Below are positions 1 to 6,484 of a DNA stretch of 11,799 bases, one piece after another. Under the pieces are notes generated by a model. The model ran no database searches. It was not told the DNA's origin and saw only the letters and a program-made list of their open reading frames with translations. Each line of letters begins with the position of its first letter. Position 1 is the stretch's first letter. Position numbers and translations under genes: made by a program. Origin of the DNA: an uncultured Bacteroidales bacterium (GTDB lineage: Bacteria; Bacteroidota; Bacteroidia; Bacteroidales; Bacteroidaceae); contig CALFTK010000025.1 in NCBI GenBank assembly GCA_937916465.1, forward strand, positions 1 through 11,799. Reading direction: 5' to 3'.

Positions 1-52
1 TGCATTATAATTTAGTTTATACAAACGTAAAAATAATTGGTGAATTCAACTT
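1..52 (-). promoter_or_regulatory. Promoter/leader repeat, copy 1 (left window edge)
   Basis: Bases 1-38 are identical to 2001-2038. Read on the minus strand they contain TACGTTTG (22-29), a perfect match to the Bacteroidota -7 consensus TAnnTTTG. The best -33 TTG (47-49) has a spacing of only 17, shorter than the usual 19-21. In the other copy this block sits two bases before an ATG, so by analogy it should drive a minus-strand gene whose start codon lies just left of the window. That gene is not visible, so the assignment is an inference. Confidence 0.6.
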
Positions 53-59
53 ACACTTG

Positions 60-1076
60 TTATTTCGCTTTAATAATTTTAACATCACTACCAAATTGAA
101 ATGCCGCATCTTCAATACATACATTAGGGTTATTAATCTTAATTGTTTTTAGACTAGGACAATCCATAAAAGCAAGATTTCCAATTGTATTTACTGTAGC
201 CGGAATAGTTATCTTTTTCAAAGAAGTACAATCCGCAAACATATTAGAATTGATTAATTCTATATTTGATAATTTAACCTTTTTAAGATTAATGCATCCT
301 GCAAATGTTGAATAACCTGTATATGTAATATTTTTAGGTAGAGTTATACGTTTTAGAGAAACACATTGGCTAAATGCATTATGTCCTATATAATTTAATG
401 TTTCTGAGAATACAACTTTTCTCAGCATCTTACATCCTTCAAAAGCATAGTAATCAATATATTCAACACTTTCCGGTAACTTTATTGTTTTTAATTTCCT
501 TACTGAGTAAAATGCACTATTGCCAATATATTTTACTCCATACGGTATTATAGTGGATTGACAACCGGCAACCAATCTGCCTGTTGACTTCTCTATTATT
601 GCATTACAGTTGTCTCTGGAATCATAAACTGGATTATCGGGATCTACAACAATTGTTGATAAAGCGTTACAATGGGCAAAAACGCGCAAACCTATCTTTT
701 TTACTGTAGCAGGAATATGAACATACTTTAGGGATGAACAACCAAAAAAAGCTTCGTTACAAATCTCTTCAACTCCTTCCGGTATTATTATAGTATCCAA
801 ACTAACATCATTAATGAAGCATCTATCACTAATAATTTTACATCCAGAAAAATCTATATCATTGGATTTTAGATTGAATCTATTTCTATAGCCATCTAAT
901 ATAACACCAGCCATAGTTATATCAGATTCGTAGTTAGAACATGAGACTGAGCCATCAATGGCTAAAAAACCCAAATCAATATATGTTGTGCTATATGTTG
1001 TGCTCTGAGCATGAATAGAGGAAATGGGCACTAACATCACAATCAGTGTAATACACTTAACTATTATAATCCTCAT
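60..1076 (-). CDS. BspA-like leucine-rich-repeat (LRR_5) secreted protein
   Basis: The 338-residue protein starts with a signal peptide (about residues 1-23: basic MR, hydrophobic stretch, then SIHA before QS). From about residue 80 to the end it is built of roughly 23-residue leucine-rich repeats of the LRR_5/BspA type, such as IPATVKKIGLRVFAHC, LPESVEYIDYYAFEGC and IPATVNTIGNLAFMDC. Between about 143 and 180 is the typical BspA insertion: DPDNPVYDSRDNCNAI, then GCQSTIIPYGVKYIG. BspA proteins are surface or secreted and bind host or microbial ligands in several oral and gut Bacteroidota; the ligand here cannot be inferred. It ends shortly after the last repeat, and I see no C-terminal sorting domain, lipobox or membrane anchor. 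The ATG is favoured because the signal peptide follows at once. No good promoter is visible; it lies 184 bp downstream of the unknown secreted-protein gene and could be co-transcribed with it. Confidence 0.9.
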   Translation of the reverse strand: MRIIIVKCITLIVMLVPISSIHAQSTTYSTTYIDLGFLAIDGSVSCSNYESDITMAGVILDGYRNRFNLKSNDIDFSGCKIISDRCFINDVSLDTIIIPEGVEEICNEAFFGCSSLKYVHIPATVKKIGLRVFAHCNALSTIVVDPDNPVYDSRDNCNAIIEKSTGRLVAGCQSTIIPYGVKYIGNSAFYSVRKLKTIKLPESVEYIDYYAFEGCKMLRKVVFSETLNYIGHNAFSQCVSLKRITLPKNITYTGYSTFAGCINLKKVKLSNIELINSNMFADCTSLKKITIPATVNTIGNLAFMDCPSLKTIKINNPNVCIEDAAFQFGSDVKIIKAK

Positions 1077-1260
1077 AAAACTTATTGTTTAACAAAACCT
1101 ATAATATTATTTTAATAATATCGTTTTTTTAACAGTTATCTGTTTGTTTTTTTGTTAGGAGCAAAACACCCCTCCAACAGCCATCAATAACCATTAAATT
1201 TGTATATGTTGTCTTTATCGTATCACCTACAGTTCACTTCACTCCTCCATTAAACAATTA
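1077..1260. other. Intergenic spacer between the two secreted-protein genes
   Basis: AT-rich spacer of 184 bp. A self-complementary AT block lies near 1101-1121. Facing the LRR gene, near 1093-1103, is TAGGTTTTG, one base off the TAnnTTTG consensus and without a convincing -33 element. A short hairpin (CTCC/GGAG region, about 1156-1183) has no T tract on the minus strand, so I see no terminator for the upstream gene. Confidence 0.5.
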
Positions 1261-1998
1261 TCAAGGAAGTGCGGGACCATTGCCGGTTATCCAGCTTACA
1301 ATCTTCAACACATCGCCATCTTTATATATCCTGTATTTAGTCTTACCTACTAACTTTTCGGGAGTGATGTCAAGCAGTCCTGTTTCAATATCTTTCAAAC
1401 CGGTACCGTCAGTAACAAAATCCATAGTAAAGGAACTTGAATTGAAATTGGTAGGTGTAATTGCTGCAGCAGGACCATCATAGACAAGAGTTGCCACATT
1501 CTTGCTTACAACAACAATAACCATTTCACCTAAATCATCATCAATACCAGAACACCAACCTGTAAAGAATAAAGCGTAACTATCATTATTCAAGTCTATC
1601 TTTCTAAAATAGTTAACGTCATTATAATCACAGCTCAAATGAAAAGTTTTGGTTAATGGACCTATGCCACGTCTTCTAAAAATTAATGAACCTGATTTAC
1701 TTTTAATATCAAATTGATTATAGCAATGGGAACCATCTTCTTCTATACCTTGTGTACCAACAATCAGTATATCACATTCATATTCATTATTCGCAGAAGA
1801 AACAGGTAATGTATGTAGAACTTTGGTCTTACTTAAAATATGTGCTAACCTGCTACCTGTTGGCTGTTGATTATACACTATATAATTGCTATTAGCAACT
1901 ACATTTTCATCTACCCATGTAAATAGATTCTGCTGTGCCACACAAGTAATTGCACACCAAAACATCATAATCTGTGATAACAACAAGACCTTTCTCAT
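1261..1998 (-). CDS. Secreted protein of unknown function
   Basis: A 245-residue protein that I do not recognise. Residues 1-22 look like a signal peptide: MRK, a hydrophobic run to CAITCVAQ, then Gln-Asn. There is no clear lipobox. The mature part is beta-rich in appearance, with a central stretch YALFFTGWCSGIDDDLGE (141-158) followed by a hydrophobic strand MVIVVVSKNVATLVYDG and an acidic segment around 195-211 (DGTGLKDIETGLLDITPEK). It has four cysteines after the signal peptide (75, 92, 123, 149), which could form disulfides in the periplasm. The start is well supported: a perfect -7 box with a TTG 20 bp upstream leaves a leader of only about 20 nt. It is followed by the BspA-like gene on the same strand, suggesting a cell-surface role, but nothing more specific can be said. 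Confidence 0.82.
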   Translation of the reverse strand: MRKVLLLSQIMMFWCAITCVAQQNLFTWVDENVVANSNYIVYNQQPTGSRLAHILSKTKVLHTLPVSSANNEYECDILIVGTQGIEEDGSHCYNQFDIKSKSGSLIFRRRGIGPLTKTFHLSCDYNDVNYFRKIDLNNDSYALFFTGWCSGIDDDLGEMVIVVVSKNVATLVYDGPAAAITPTNFNSSSFTMDFVTDGTGLKDIETGLLDITPEKLVGKTKYRIYKDGDVLKIVSWITGNGPALP

Positions 1999-2000
1999 AA

Positions 2001-2052
2001 TGCATTATAATTTAGTTTATACAAACGTAAAAATAATTTGCTATAGTTGCAA
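2001..2052 (-). promoter_or_regulatory. Promoter of the unknown secreted-protein gene (repeat copy 2)
   Basis: On the minus strand, TTG (2050-2052), 20 bp, then TACGTTTG (2022-2029) match the Bacteroidota primary sigma-factor promoter (TTG-N19-21-TAnnTTTG). Transcription should start near 2015-2017, giving a leader under 20 nt before the ATG at 1998. No Shine-Dalgarno sequence is visible. Bases 2001-2038 are the second exact copy of the sequence at 1-38. Confidence 0.75.
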
Positions 2053-2109
2053 TTAAAAGTTGAATCTAGGATTGAACAATTAAATTAAATTAACACTGCA
2101 AAGTAAAAT

Positions 2110-2162
2110 AAAAAAATCTTTGAAAAATCAAAAAGCGAGCGTAACAATTTGTTACGCTCGCT
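2110..2162 (-). terminator. Distal intrinsic terminator of the V-ATPase operon
   Basis: A perfect 12-bp inverted repeat, GCGAGCGTAAC-type (2134-2145 with 2151-2162, extendable to 13 bp with a 3-nt loop), is followed on the minus strand by TTTTGATTTTTC and more T-rich sequence. This is a classic intrinsic terminator for transcripts arriving from the atp operon. Confidence 0.9.
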
Positions 2163-2186
2163 AAATACAACAATATCAAATAGATA

Positions 2187-2222
2187 CAAAAACAGGCAGA
2201 AACACTAAAGTGCTGCTGCCTG
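2187..2222 (-). terminator. Proximal intrinsic terminator of the V-ATPase operon
   Basis: CAGGCAG/CTGCCTG arms (2216-2222 with 2193-2199) enclose an inner CAC-TTTA-GTG hairpin, and the minus strand continues with TTTTTG. It lies 20-55 bp after the stop codon of the rotor-ring gene and forms a tandem pair with the stronger hairpin downstream. Confidence 0.8.
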
Positions 2223-2241
2223 CCCTATTAAAGTATTAAAA

Positions 2242-2694
2242 TTAGAGTGCAGAACCCATCAGGAAGACACCTGCCAATGCTACAATAGCATAAAGTTCCG
2301 GGAATACTGCCAGAATAAGAGTCTTACTGAATACATCGTGGCCCTGTGCTATACCGGCAATACCGTTTGCACAAACCTGACCCTGACGGATAGCTGAAAA
2401 CAGACCTACCAAACCAAGAGCCAAACCACCACCAAATACAGAACAAGCTTGCAATGTAGTGATACTGTCTGTCAACACACCAAACATATTGGCAAAGATA
2501 AAGTAACCTGCAAAACCGTACAGACCCTGTGTACCAGGAAGAGCTGTCAATACGATAAAGTTACCAAACTTATCAACTTTTTTAAGTGCGCCAACTGCTG
2601 CATTACCTGAAATGGTAACACCGTATGCACTACCAATACCTGAAAGGCCAATCATTAAGGCCACGCCAATATAGGCTAAAAGTAAATTTGACAT
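2242..2694 (-). CDS. atpK: V-type ATPase subunit K (rotor-ring proteolipid)
   Basis: A 150-residue, almost wholly hydrophobic protein made of two fused two-helix hairpins (four membrane helices), the size of V-type c/K subunits and double that of F-type c. It forms the ion-carrying rotor ring. The first hairpin has LPGTQGLYGF (52-61); the second has GLFSAIRQGQV (97-107) and FPELYAIV (131-138). In the E. hirae sodium ATPase ring NtpK, sodium is held by Leu61, Thr64, Gln65, Gln110 and Glu139. The matching residues here are Leu52, Thr55, Gln56, Gln104 and Glu133, with the same 29-residue Gln-Glu spacing. Only the second hairpin carries the essential acid, as expected for the V type. It is the last gene of the operon, 37 bp after subunit I and directly before two terminators. 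Confidence 0.96.
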   Translation of the reverse strand: MSNLLLAYIGVALMIGLSGIGSAYGVTISGNAAVGALKKVDKFGNFIVLTALPGTQGLYGFAGYFIFANMFGVLTDSITTLQACSVFGGGLALGLVGLFSAIRQGQVCANGIAGIAQGHDVFSKTLILAVFPELYAIVALAGVFLMGSAL

Positions 2695-2731
2695 AATTGT
2701 TTATTTAATTGTTATTTGTTAATACTCAAAA

Positions 2732-4525
2732 TTATTTTGAAAATGGTTTGTATTCTACACCTCCACCTTCGTATCCGGCATTCTTAAAGAACTCCACAAA
2801 AGTAAGACGCATAGGGTGTACTATTGCACCAAGAATATTCATAAAGATATTCAAAGCGTGACCTATAGCAAAAATCAGTGCTGTTACTATAAATCCTACA
2901 ATAGGAATATCCGGGCTCATACCAACTGCCATACTGTTAAATACGTTTGCCAATATACCACCTGATAATCCAAGCGCAAACAGACGTACGTATGAAAGTA
3001 CATCACCCAATAGTCCGGTAGCCATGTTATAGGTGTCCCACAGACCTAAACCTATGTTCAGCAGAGGGTTTTTGCCAGGACTGTTCAGTAGGAAAATGCC
3101 TATACCTGATATTGCTAACAGCGCAATTACGATAGGATTACTGAAATCTACTTTCAGCAGTACTGCCACAATTACAGTAAGTAACAACACTATCCATCCT
3201 ATAGTACTGATAGCATTCTTAAATCCGCATTGAATAGTAAGATTTACCGCCTTTATTATCATACCAAAGAGTATCTGTACCACACCTATGCACAGCGATA
3301 CTGTAAACATAGTTGAGTTATCGGTATAGAGCAACTCTTTCATATTCTGAATAAACGGTATATCTATATCGTAGATACTGAACCCAAAGAACGAACCAGA
3401 TAGTGTACCGCACAAAATAGTACTTGCGCCAAACAGCACAACCAACCATTTTGAGAAGTTTGGATTGATAAGCTGAAATAGTTTGGTAAAGATTGGTAAT
3501 CCCACAATCATCAGCAACCCGTAACCCATATCTCCCAAACATAGTCCAAAGAACAACATAAAGAATGGTGCAAAGAAGAGTGTCAAATCCAATTCCTGAT
3601 ATGTTGGCAACATATAAAGTTTGGTCAATGGCTCAAACAACTTTGCAAACTTATTGTTCTTTAGCTGAATAGGAATATTATCTTCCGGTGTTGGATCTTC
3701 TATATCGAACAATACCTGTAGATTCTTTAGCTCTGAACTTACTGAATCCACTTTCTCTGCCGGTACCCAACCTTCTAACAGAATGAGTTTGTCTGCAACT
3801 ACCGATTCACCTGATAGTTTCACCTTACCAAAGTTTATACTGCTATCTAATGCAACTTTAGCGTCAGATAACACCTCTTCTGCATATCCGGCAACACTCT
3901 GTGCTGTTTGCAGATTCTCCTTAAGCAGTTGTTCCACTTTTGCAGTTTCACTCTCTATTTCGCTTAACGAAGATTCCGGTAACTGACACAATTCTGCATC
4001 AATATCCACCACTTTGTTTAGCGGAGTGATAGTTACAAAGCAGATTTTTTGCTTGTCAGAATATATCTCTATAGCATTGTATTCATCTACCCACTCCTGT
4101 TTGAAAGATTTCAAAGGAGATGTAAAGAATTTTATTGCATACCCTGCTCTATTCAAACGTTGTATAGACTCACCAGAAAAATCGCCCCATACCTGCAACT
4201 GCTGTGCATCTCTGTTTAGAGATTGCAGTTTCTGCTCTAGTACTTGCTTATTAGCAACATACTTTTCGTAAACAGCAAGTATCTCTTCTGCCGATTTTCT
4301 TTCCGCACCTGCTTTTACCTGCTTATCTGCAAGTTTTTGCAGTTCGTCCATTGCATTCTGATAACGCTGCATAAGCCTCACGCTCTCTTGAAGAGATTCG
4401 TCGGATAGTACACCCTCTTGTTTTTCAACTACATGTACTATACCCAGATTACGCAGATGTTCCAAGAACTCTTCGTAGCCTTTATGGAATGCCAAAAAGG
4501 ATATTTTTTTCATCTTTGTAATCAT
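2732..4525 (-). CDS. atpI: V-type ATPase subunit I (a-type membrane subunit)
   Basis: A 597-residue protein in two halves. The cytoplasmic half (about 1-300) starts MITKMKKISF, as is usual for the family, and has coiled-coil stretches around 50-115 and 180-225 that attach to the peripheral stalk. The membrane half (about 310-575) has seven or eight hydrophobic segments. The ion-path helix reads GDVLSYVRLFALGLSG (507-522), and Arg514 is the expected essential arginine that faces the rotor-ring glutamate. The last part, LGAIVHPMRLTFVEFF then GYEGGG (about 565-588), is the typical C-terminal signature. The subunit forms the stator side of the ion channel together with K. It begins 2 bp after the subunit D stop codon and has a strong AAGGAGG ribosome binding site inside the end of that gene, so translation of the two is probably coupled. 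Confidence 0.96.
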   Translation of the reverse strand: MITKMKKISFLAFHKGYEEFLEHLRNLGIVHVVEKQEGVLSDESLQESVRLMQRYQNAMDELQKLADKQVKAGAERKSAEEILAVYEKYVANKQVLEQKLQSLNRDAQQLQVWGDFSGESIQRLNRAGYAIKFFTSPLKSFKQEWVDEYNAIEIYSDKQKICFVTITPLNKVVDIDAELCQLPESSLSEIESETAKVEQLLKENLQTAQSVAGYAEEVLSDAKVALDSSINFGKVKLSGESVVADKLILLEGWVPAEKVDSVSSELKNLQVLFDIEDPTPEDNIPIQLKNNKFAKLFEPLTKLYMLPTYQELDLTLFFAPFFMLFFGLCLGDMGYGLLMIVGLPIFTKLFQLINPNFSKWLVVLFGASTILCGTLSGSFFGFSIYDIDIPFIQNMKELLYTDNSTMFTVSLCIGVVQILFGMIIKAVNLTIQCGFKNAISTIGWIVLLLTVIVAVLLKVDFSNPIVIALLAISGIGIFLLNSPGKNPLLNIGLGLWDTYNMATGLLGDVLSYVRLFALGLSGGILANVFNSMAVGMSPDIPIVGFIVTALIFAIGHALNIFMNILGAIVHPMRLTFVEFFKNAGYEGGGVEYKPFSK

Positions 4526-4539
4526 AGCTATGCCTCCTT
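4526..4539 (-). promoter_or_regulatory. Strong Shine-Dalgarno sequence of subunit I gene
   Basis: The minus strand reads AAGGAGG (4539-4533), 7 nt before the ATG at 4525. It lies within the last codons of the subunit D gene. None of the other starts in the window shows such a match, as expected for Bacteroidota, so this one stands out and fixes the start. Confidence 0.8.
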
Positions 4540-5142
4540 ATCTTCTTGTTCTGCACGTTTTTCAAGCAACGATTTAAGAATCTTCTGACTAGATTTAGAC
4601 AGGTTCTCTTCGTCCTCCATAAAACGCTTAATTTTACGTATTGCATCTTCATAACCCGGAATCTGTACCTTCTCAAAAAGATTCACTTTCTGAGTAGTCT
4701 TCTTCCTGGCCTTCTCAAGCAAATTAAGCTTAGCCTCTGTAAATTCACACAGAATAGCTGCCTTTGCCAAACTCTGTAAGATGCTTATTCCATCGTAATA
4801 CCACCCCGGAGAATCAAACAGACTGAACTCCTTGATATCGAACACAACATCTTCTAAAATTGGGATTCTGGTGCCTGCTATCTTCTTTACATCCATCTTT
4901 ACATCTTTTATACTTACCAAAGATGTATTGAATTCGTTCCAAAGAGCAAACATTGAATCATATTGCGAAATACTGTTCTCAAGTTCTGCTTCCAGTGTGG
5001 CCAGTTCTTCTTTACAACGCTTTACCTCTACACGCAACGCACTCTCCTTACTCTTTATGATAGGAAGAGTTCTTACGCGCACCTTCAACTGTTTCTCCAG
5101 TTGCTGAAGCGATGTTTTATTATATTGAAACTTTATTGCCAT
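4528..5142 (-). CDS. atpD: V-type ATPase subunit D (central stalk)
   Basis: A 204-residue, highly charged, helical protein. A long N-terminal helix (about 8-65; NKTSLQQLEKQLKVRVRTLP, later CKEELATLEAELENS) and a C-terminal helix (about 125-200; NLFEKVQIPGYEDAIRKIK) form the antiparallel coiled coil that turns inside the A3B3 head, like gamma in F-type enzymes. The NLFEKVQIPGYEDAIR segment corresponds to the conserved N-x-L-E-x-V-x-IP-x-x-E-x-x-I motif of the family. The globular middle (about 85-120) contains GTRIPILEDVVFDIKEF, a typical insertion. The gene follows subunit B by 9 bp and precedes subunit I by 2 bp. Length is normal for the family. Confidence 0.93.
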   Translation of the reverse strand: MAIKFQYNKTSLQQLEKQLKVRVRTLPIIKSKESALRVEVKRCKEELATLEAELENSISQYDSMFALWNEFNTSLVSIKDVKMDVKKIAGTRIPILEDVVFDIKEFSLFDSPGWYYDGISILQSLAKAAILCEFTEAKLNLLEKARKKTTQKVNLFEKVQIPGYEDAIRKIKRFMEDEENLSKSSQKILKSLLEKRAEQEDKEA

Positions 5143-5151
5143 ACAGAATTC

Positions 5152-6474
5152 TTATGCTTTGGGCCAATAGTTCTCTACCAATTCAGCCTTGATATTTACC
5201 TCTTCCGGTTGGAAATATGTTGCAAACAACTTCCATGCTACATCAAGCATTTCTGTTGTATCTAAATTCACATCAATTGCCAAAAGCTGGTTTGAATAGT
5301 CTTTAGCAAAATTCAATGTACGTTCATCGTAATCGGTCAAATCAAAACCATTCTCCAACTTGGTCTTTGCATTTGCAGCATCTGAATATAGACGTACTGC
5401 AGCATTCATAACCTGAGGATGGTCTTTTCTTGTCTTCTTACCGTTAACCAACTGTTTCAAACGTGACAGTGAACGGAATGGGTCAACAATAACCTTACCT
5501 ATATCACTATCTCTACGCAGGAACAACTGACCTTCTGTAATATAACCGGTATTATCAGGTACAGCGTGAGTAATATCACCGCCTGACAATGTTGTTACAG
5601 CTATAATTGTGATAGAACCACCCGATGGGAACTGAACGGCCTTTTCATAAATCTTTGCCAAATCGGAATAGAGTGAACCCGGCATTGAGTCCTTTGATGG
5701 AATCTGGTCCATACGGTTAGATACAATAGCCAGAGCATCGGCGTATGAAGTCATATCGCTCAACAAAACCAACACCTTTTCATTCTTTTCAACTGCAAAA
5801 TATTCTGCTGCAGTAAGTGACATATCAGGAATAAGAAGACGCTCTACAGCAGGGTCTTCTGTAGTATTCATAAAACAGATAATACGGTCTAACGCACCTG
5901 CATTTGAAAAGACATTCTTAAAGTATAGATAGTCATCGTTTGTCATACCCATACCGCCCAAAATAATCTTATCTGCCTTTGCACGCAGAGCTACAGTAGC
6001 CATAACCTGGTTAAATGGCTGGTCTGGATCTGCAAAGAAAGGAATCTTCTGACCAGATACCAATGTATTGTTCAAGTCGATACCTGCTATACCTGTTGCA
6101 ATAAGTTCCGATGGCTGTTTTCTACGTACAGGATTTACAGAAGGGCCACCTATCTCTACTTCTCTACCTTCAATTTCCGGACCACCATCAATAGGATTAC
6201 CGTATGCGTTGAAGAAACGTCCTGACAGTTGTTCGCTTACCTTCAAAGATGGAGCTTTACCCATAAATACCACTTCGGCATCGGTAGGAATACCGTTTGT
6301 ACCCTGGAATACCTGAAGCGTAACTTCATCGCCGGAAATCTTAACTACCTGAGCCAATCTTCCGTCAATAATAGCCAATTCGTCATAACCTACACCTGTT
6401 GCTTTAAGAGAACAGGTTGCCTTAGTTATCTGGCTAATCTTTGTATATATTTTTTGAAATGCTTTCGTAGTCAT
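5152..6474 (-). CDS. atpB: V-type ATPase subunit B (non-catalytic head subunit)
   Basis: A 440-residue protein that alternates with subunit A in the hexameric head. It has an N-terminal beta-barrel (about 15-85), a nucleotide-binding-like domain (about 120-330) and a helical C-terminal domain. The P-loop position reads GQKIPFFADPDQPFNQ (141-156). It lacks GKT, as in all B subunits, which therefore do not hydrolyse ATP. NTTEDPAVERLLIPDMSLTA (203-222) and PDNTGYITEGQ (306-316) are family signatures. SLSRLK (335-340) carries Arg338, the likely arginine finger reaching into the neighbouring A site (E. hirae Arg350 by comparison). The stretch that in many B subunits reads PGRRGYPGYMYTDL is here PSKDSMPGSLYSDL (259-272). 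The gene lies 10 bp after subunit A and 9 bp before subunit D. Confidence 0.97.
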   Translation of the reverse strand: MTTKAFQKIYTKISQITKATCSLKATGVGYDELAIIDGRLAQVVKISGDEVTLQVFQGTNGIPTDAEVVFMGKAPSLKVSEQLSGRFFNAYGNPIDGGPEIEGREVEIGGPSVNPVRRKQPSELIATGIAGIDLNNTLVSGQKIPFFADPDQPFNQVMATVALRAKADKIILGGMGMTNDDYLYFKNVFSNAGALDRIICFMNTTEDPAVERLLIPDMSLTAAEYFAVEKNEKVLVLLSDMTSYADALAIVSNRMDQIPSKDSMPGSLYSDLAKIYEKAVQFPSGGSITIIAVTTLSGGDITHAVPDNTGYITEGQLFLRRDSDIGKVIVDPFRSLSRLKQLVNGKKTRKDHPQVMNAAVRLYSDAANAKTKLENGFDLTDYDERTLNFAKDYSNQLLAIDVNLDTTEMLDVAWKLFATYFQPEEVNIKAELVENYWPKA

Positions 6475-6484
6475 AACTCTTTAT

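Noticed and set aside
1129..1194. A 21-codon minus-strand frame between the two secreted-protein genes.
   Set aside because: No ribosome site, promoter or recognisable peptide; chance frames of this size are common.
3033..5265. Several plus-strand frames of 66-100 codons within the atp genes.
   Set aside because: They are antisense to strongly conserved subunit genes and have no features of their own.
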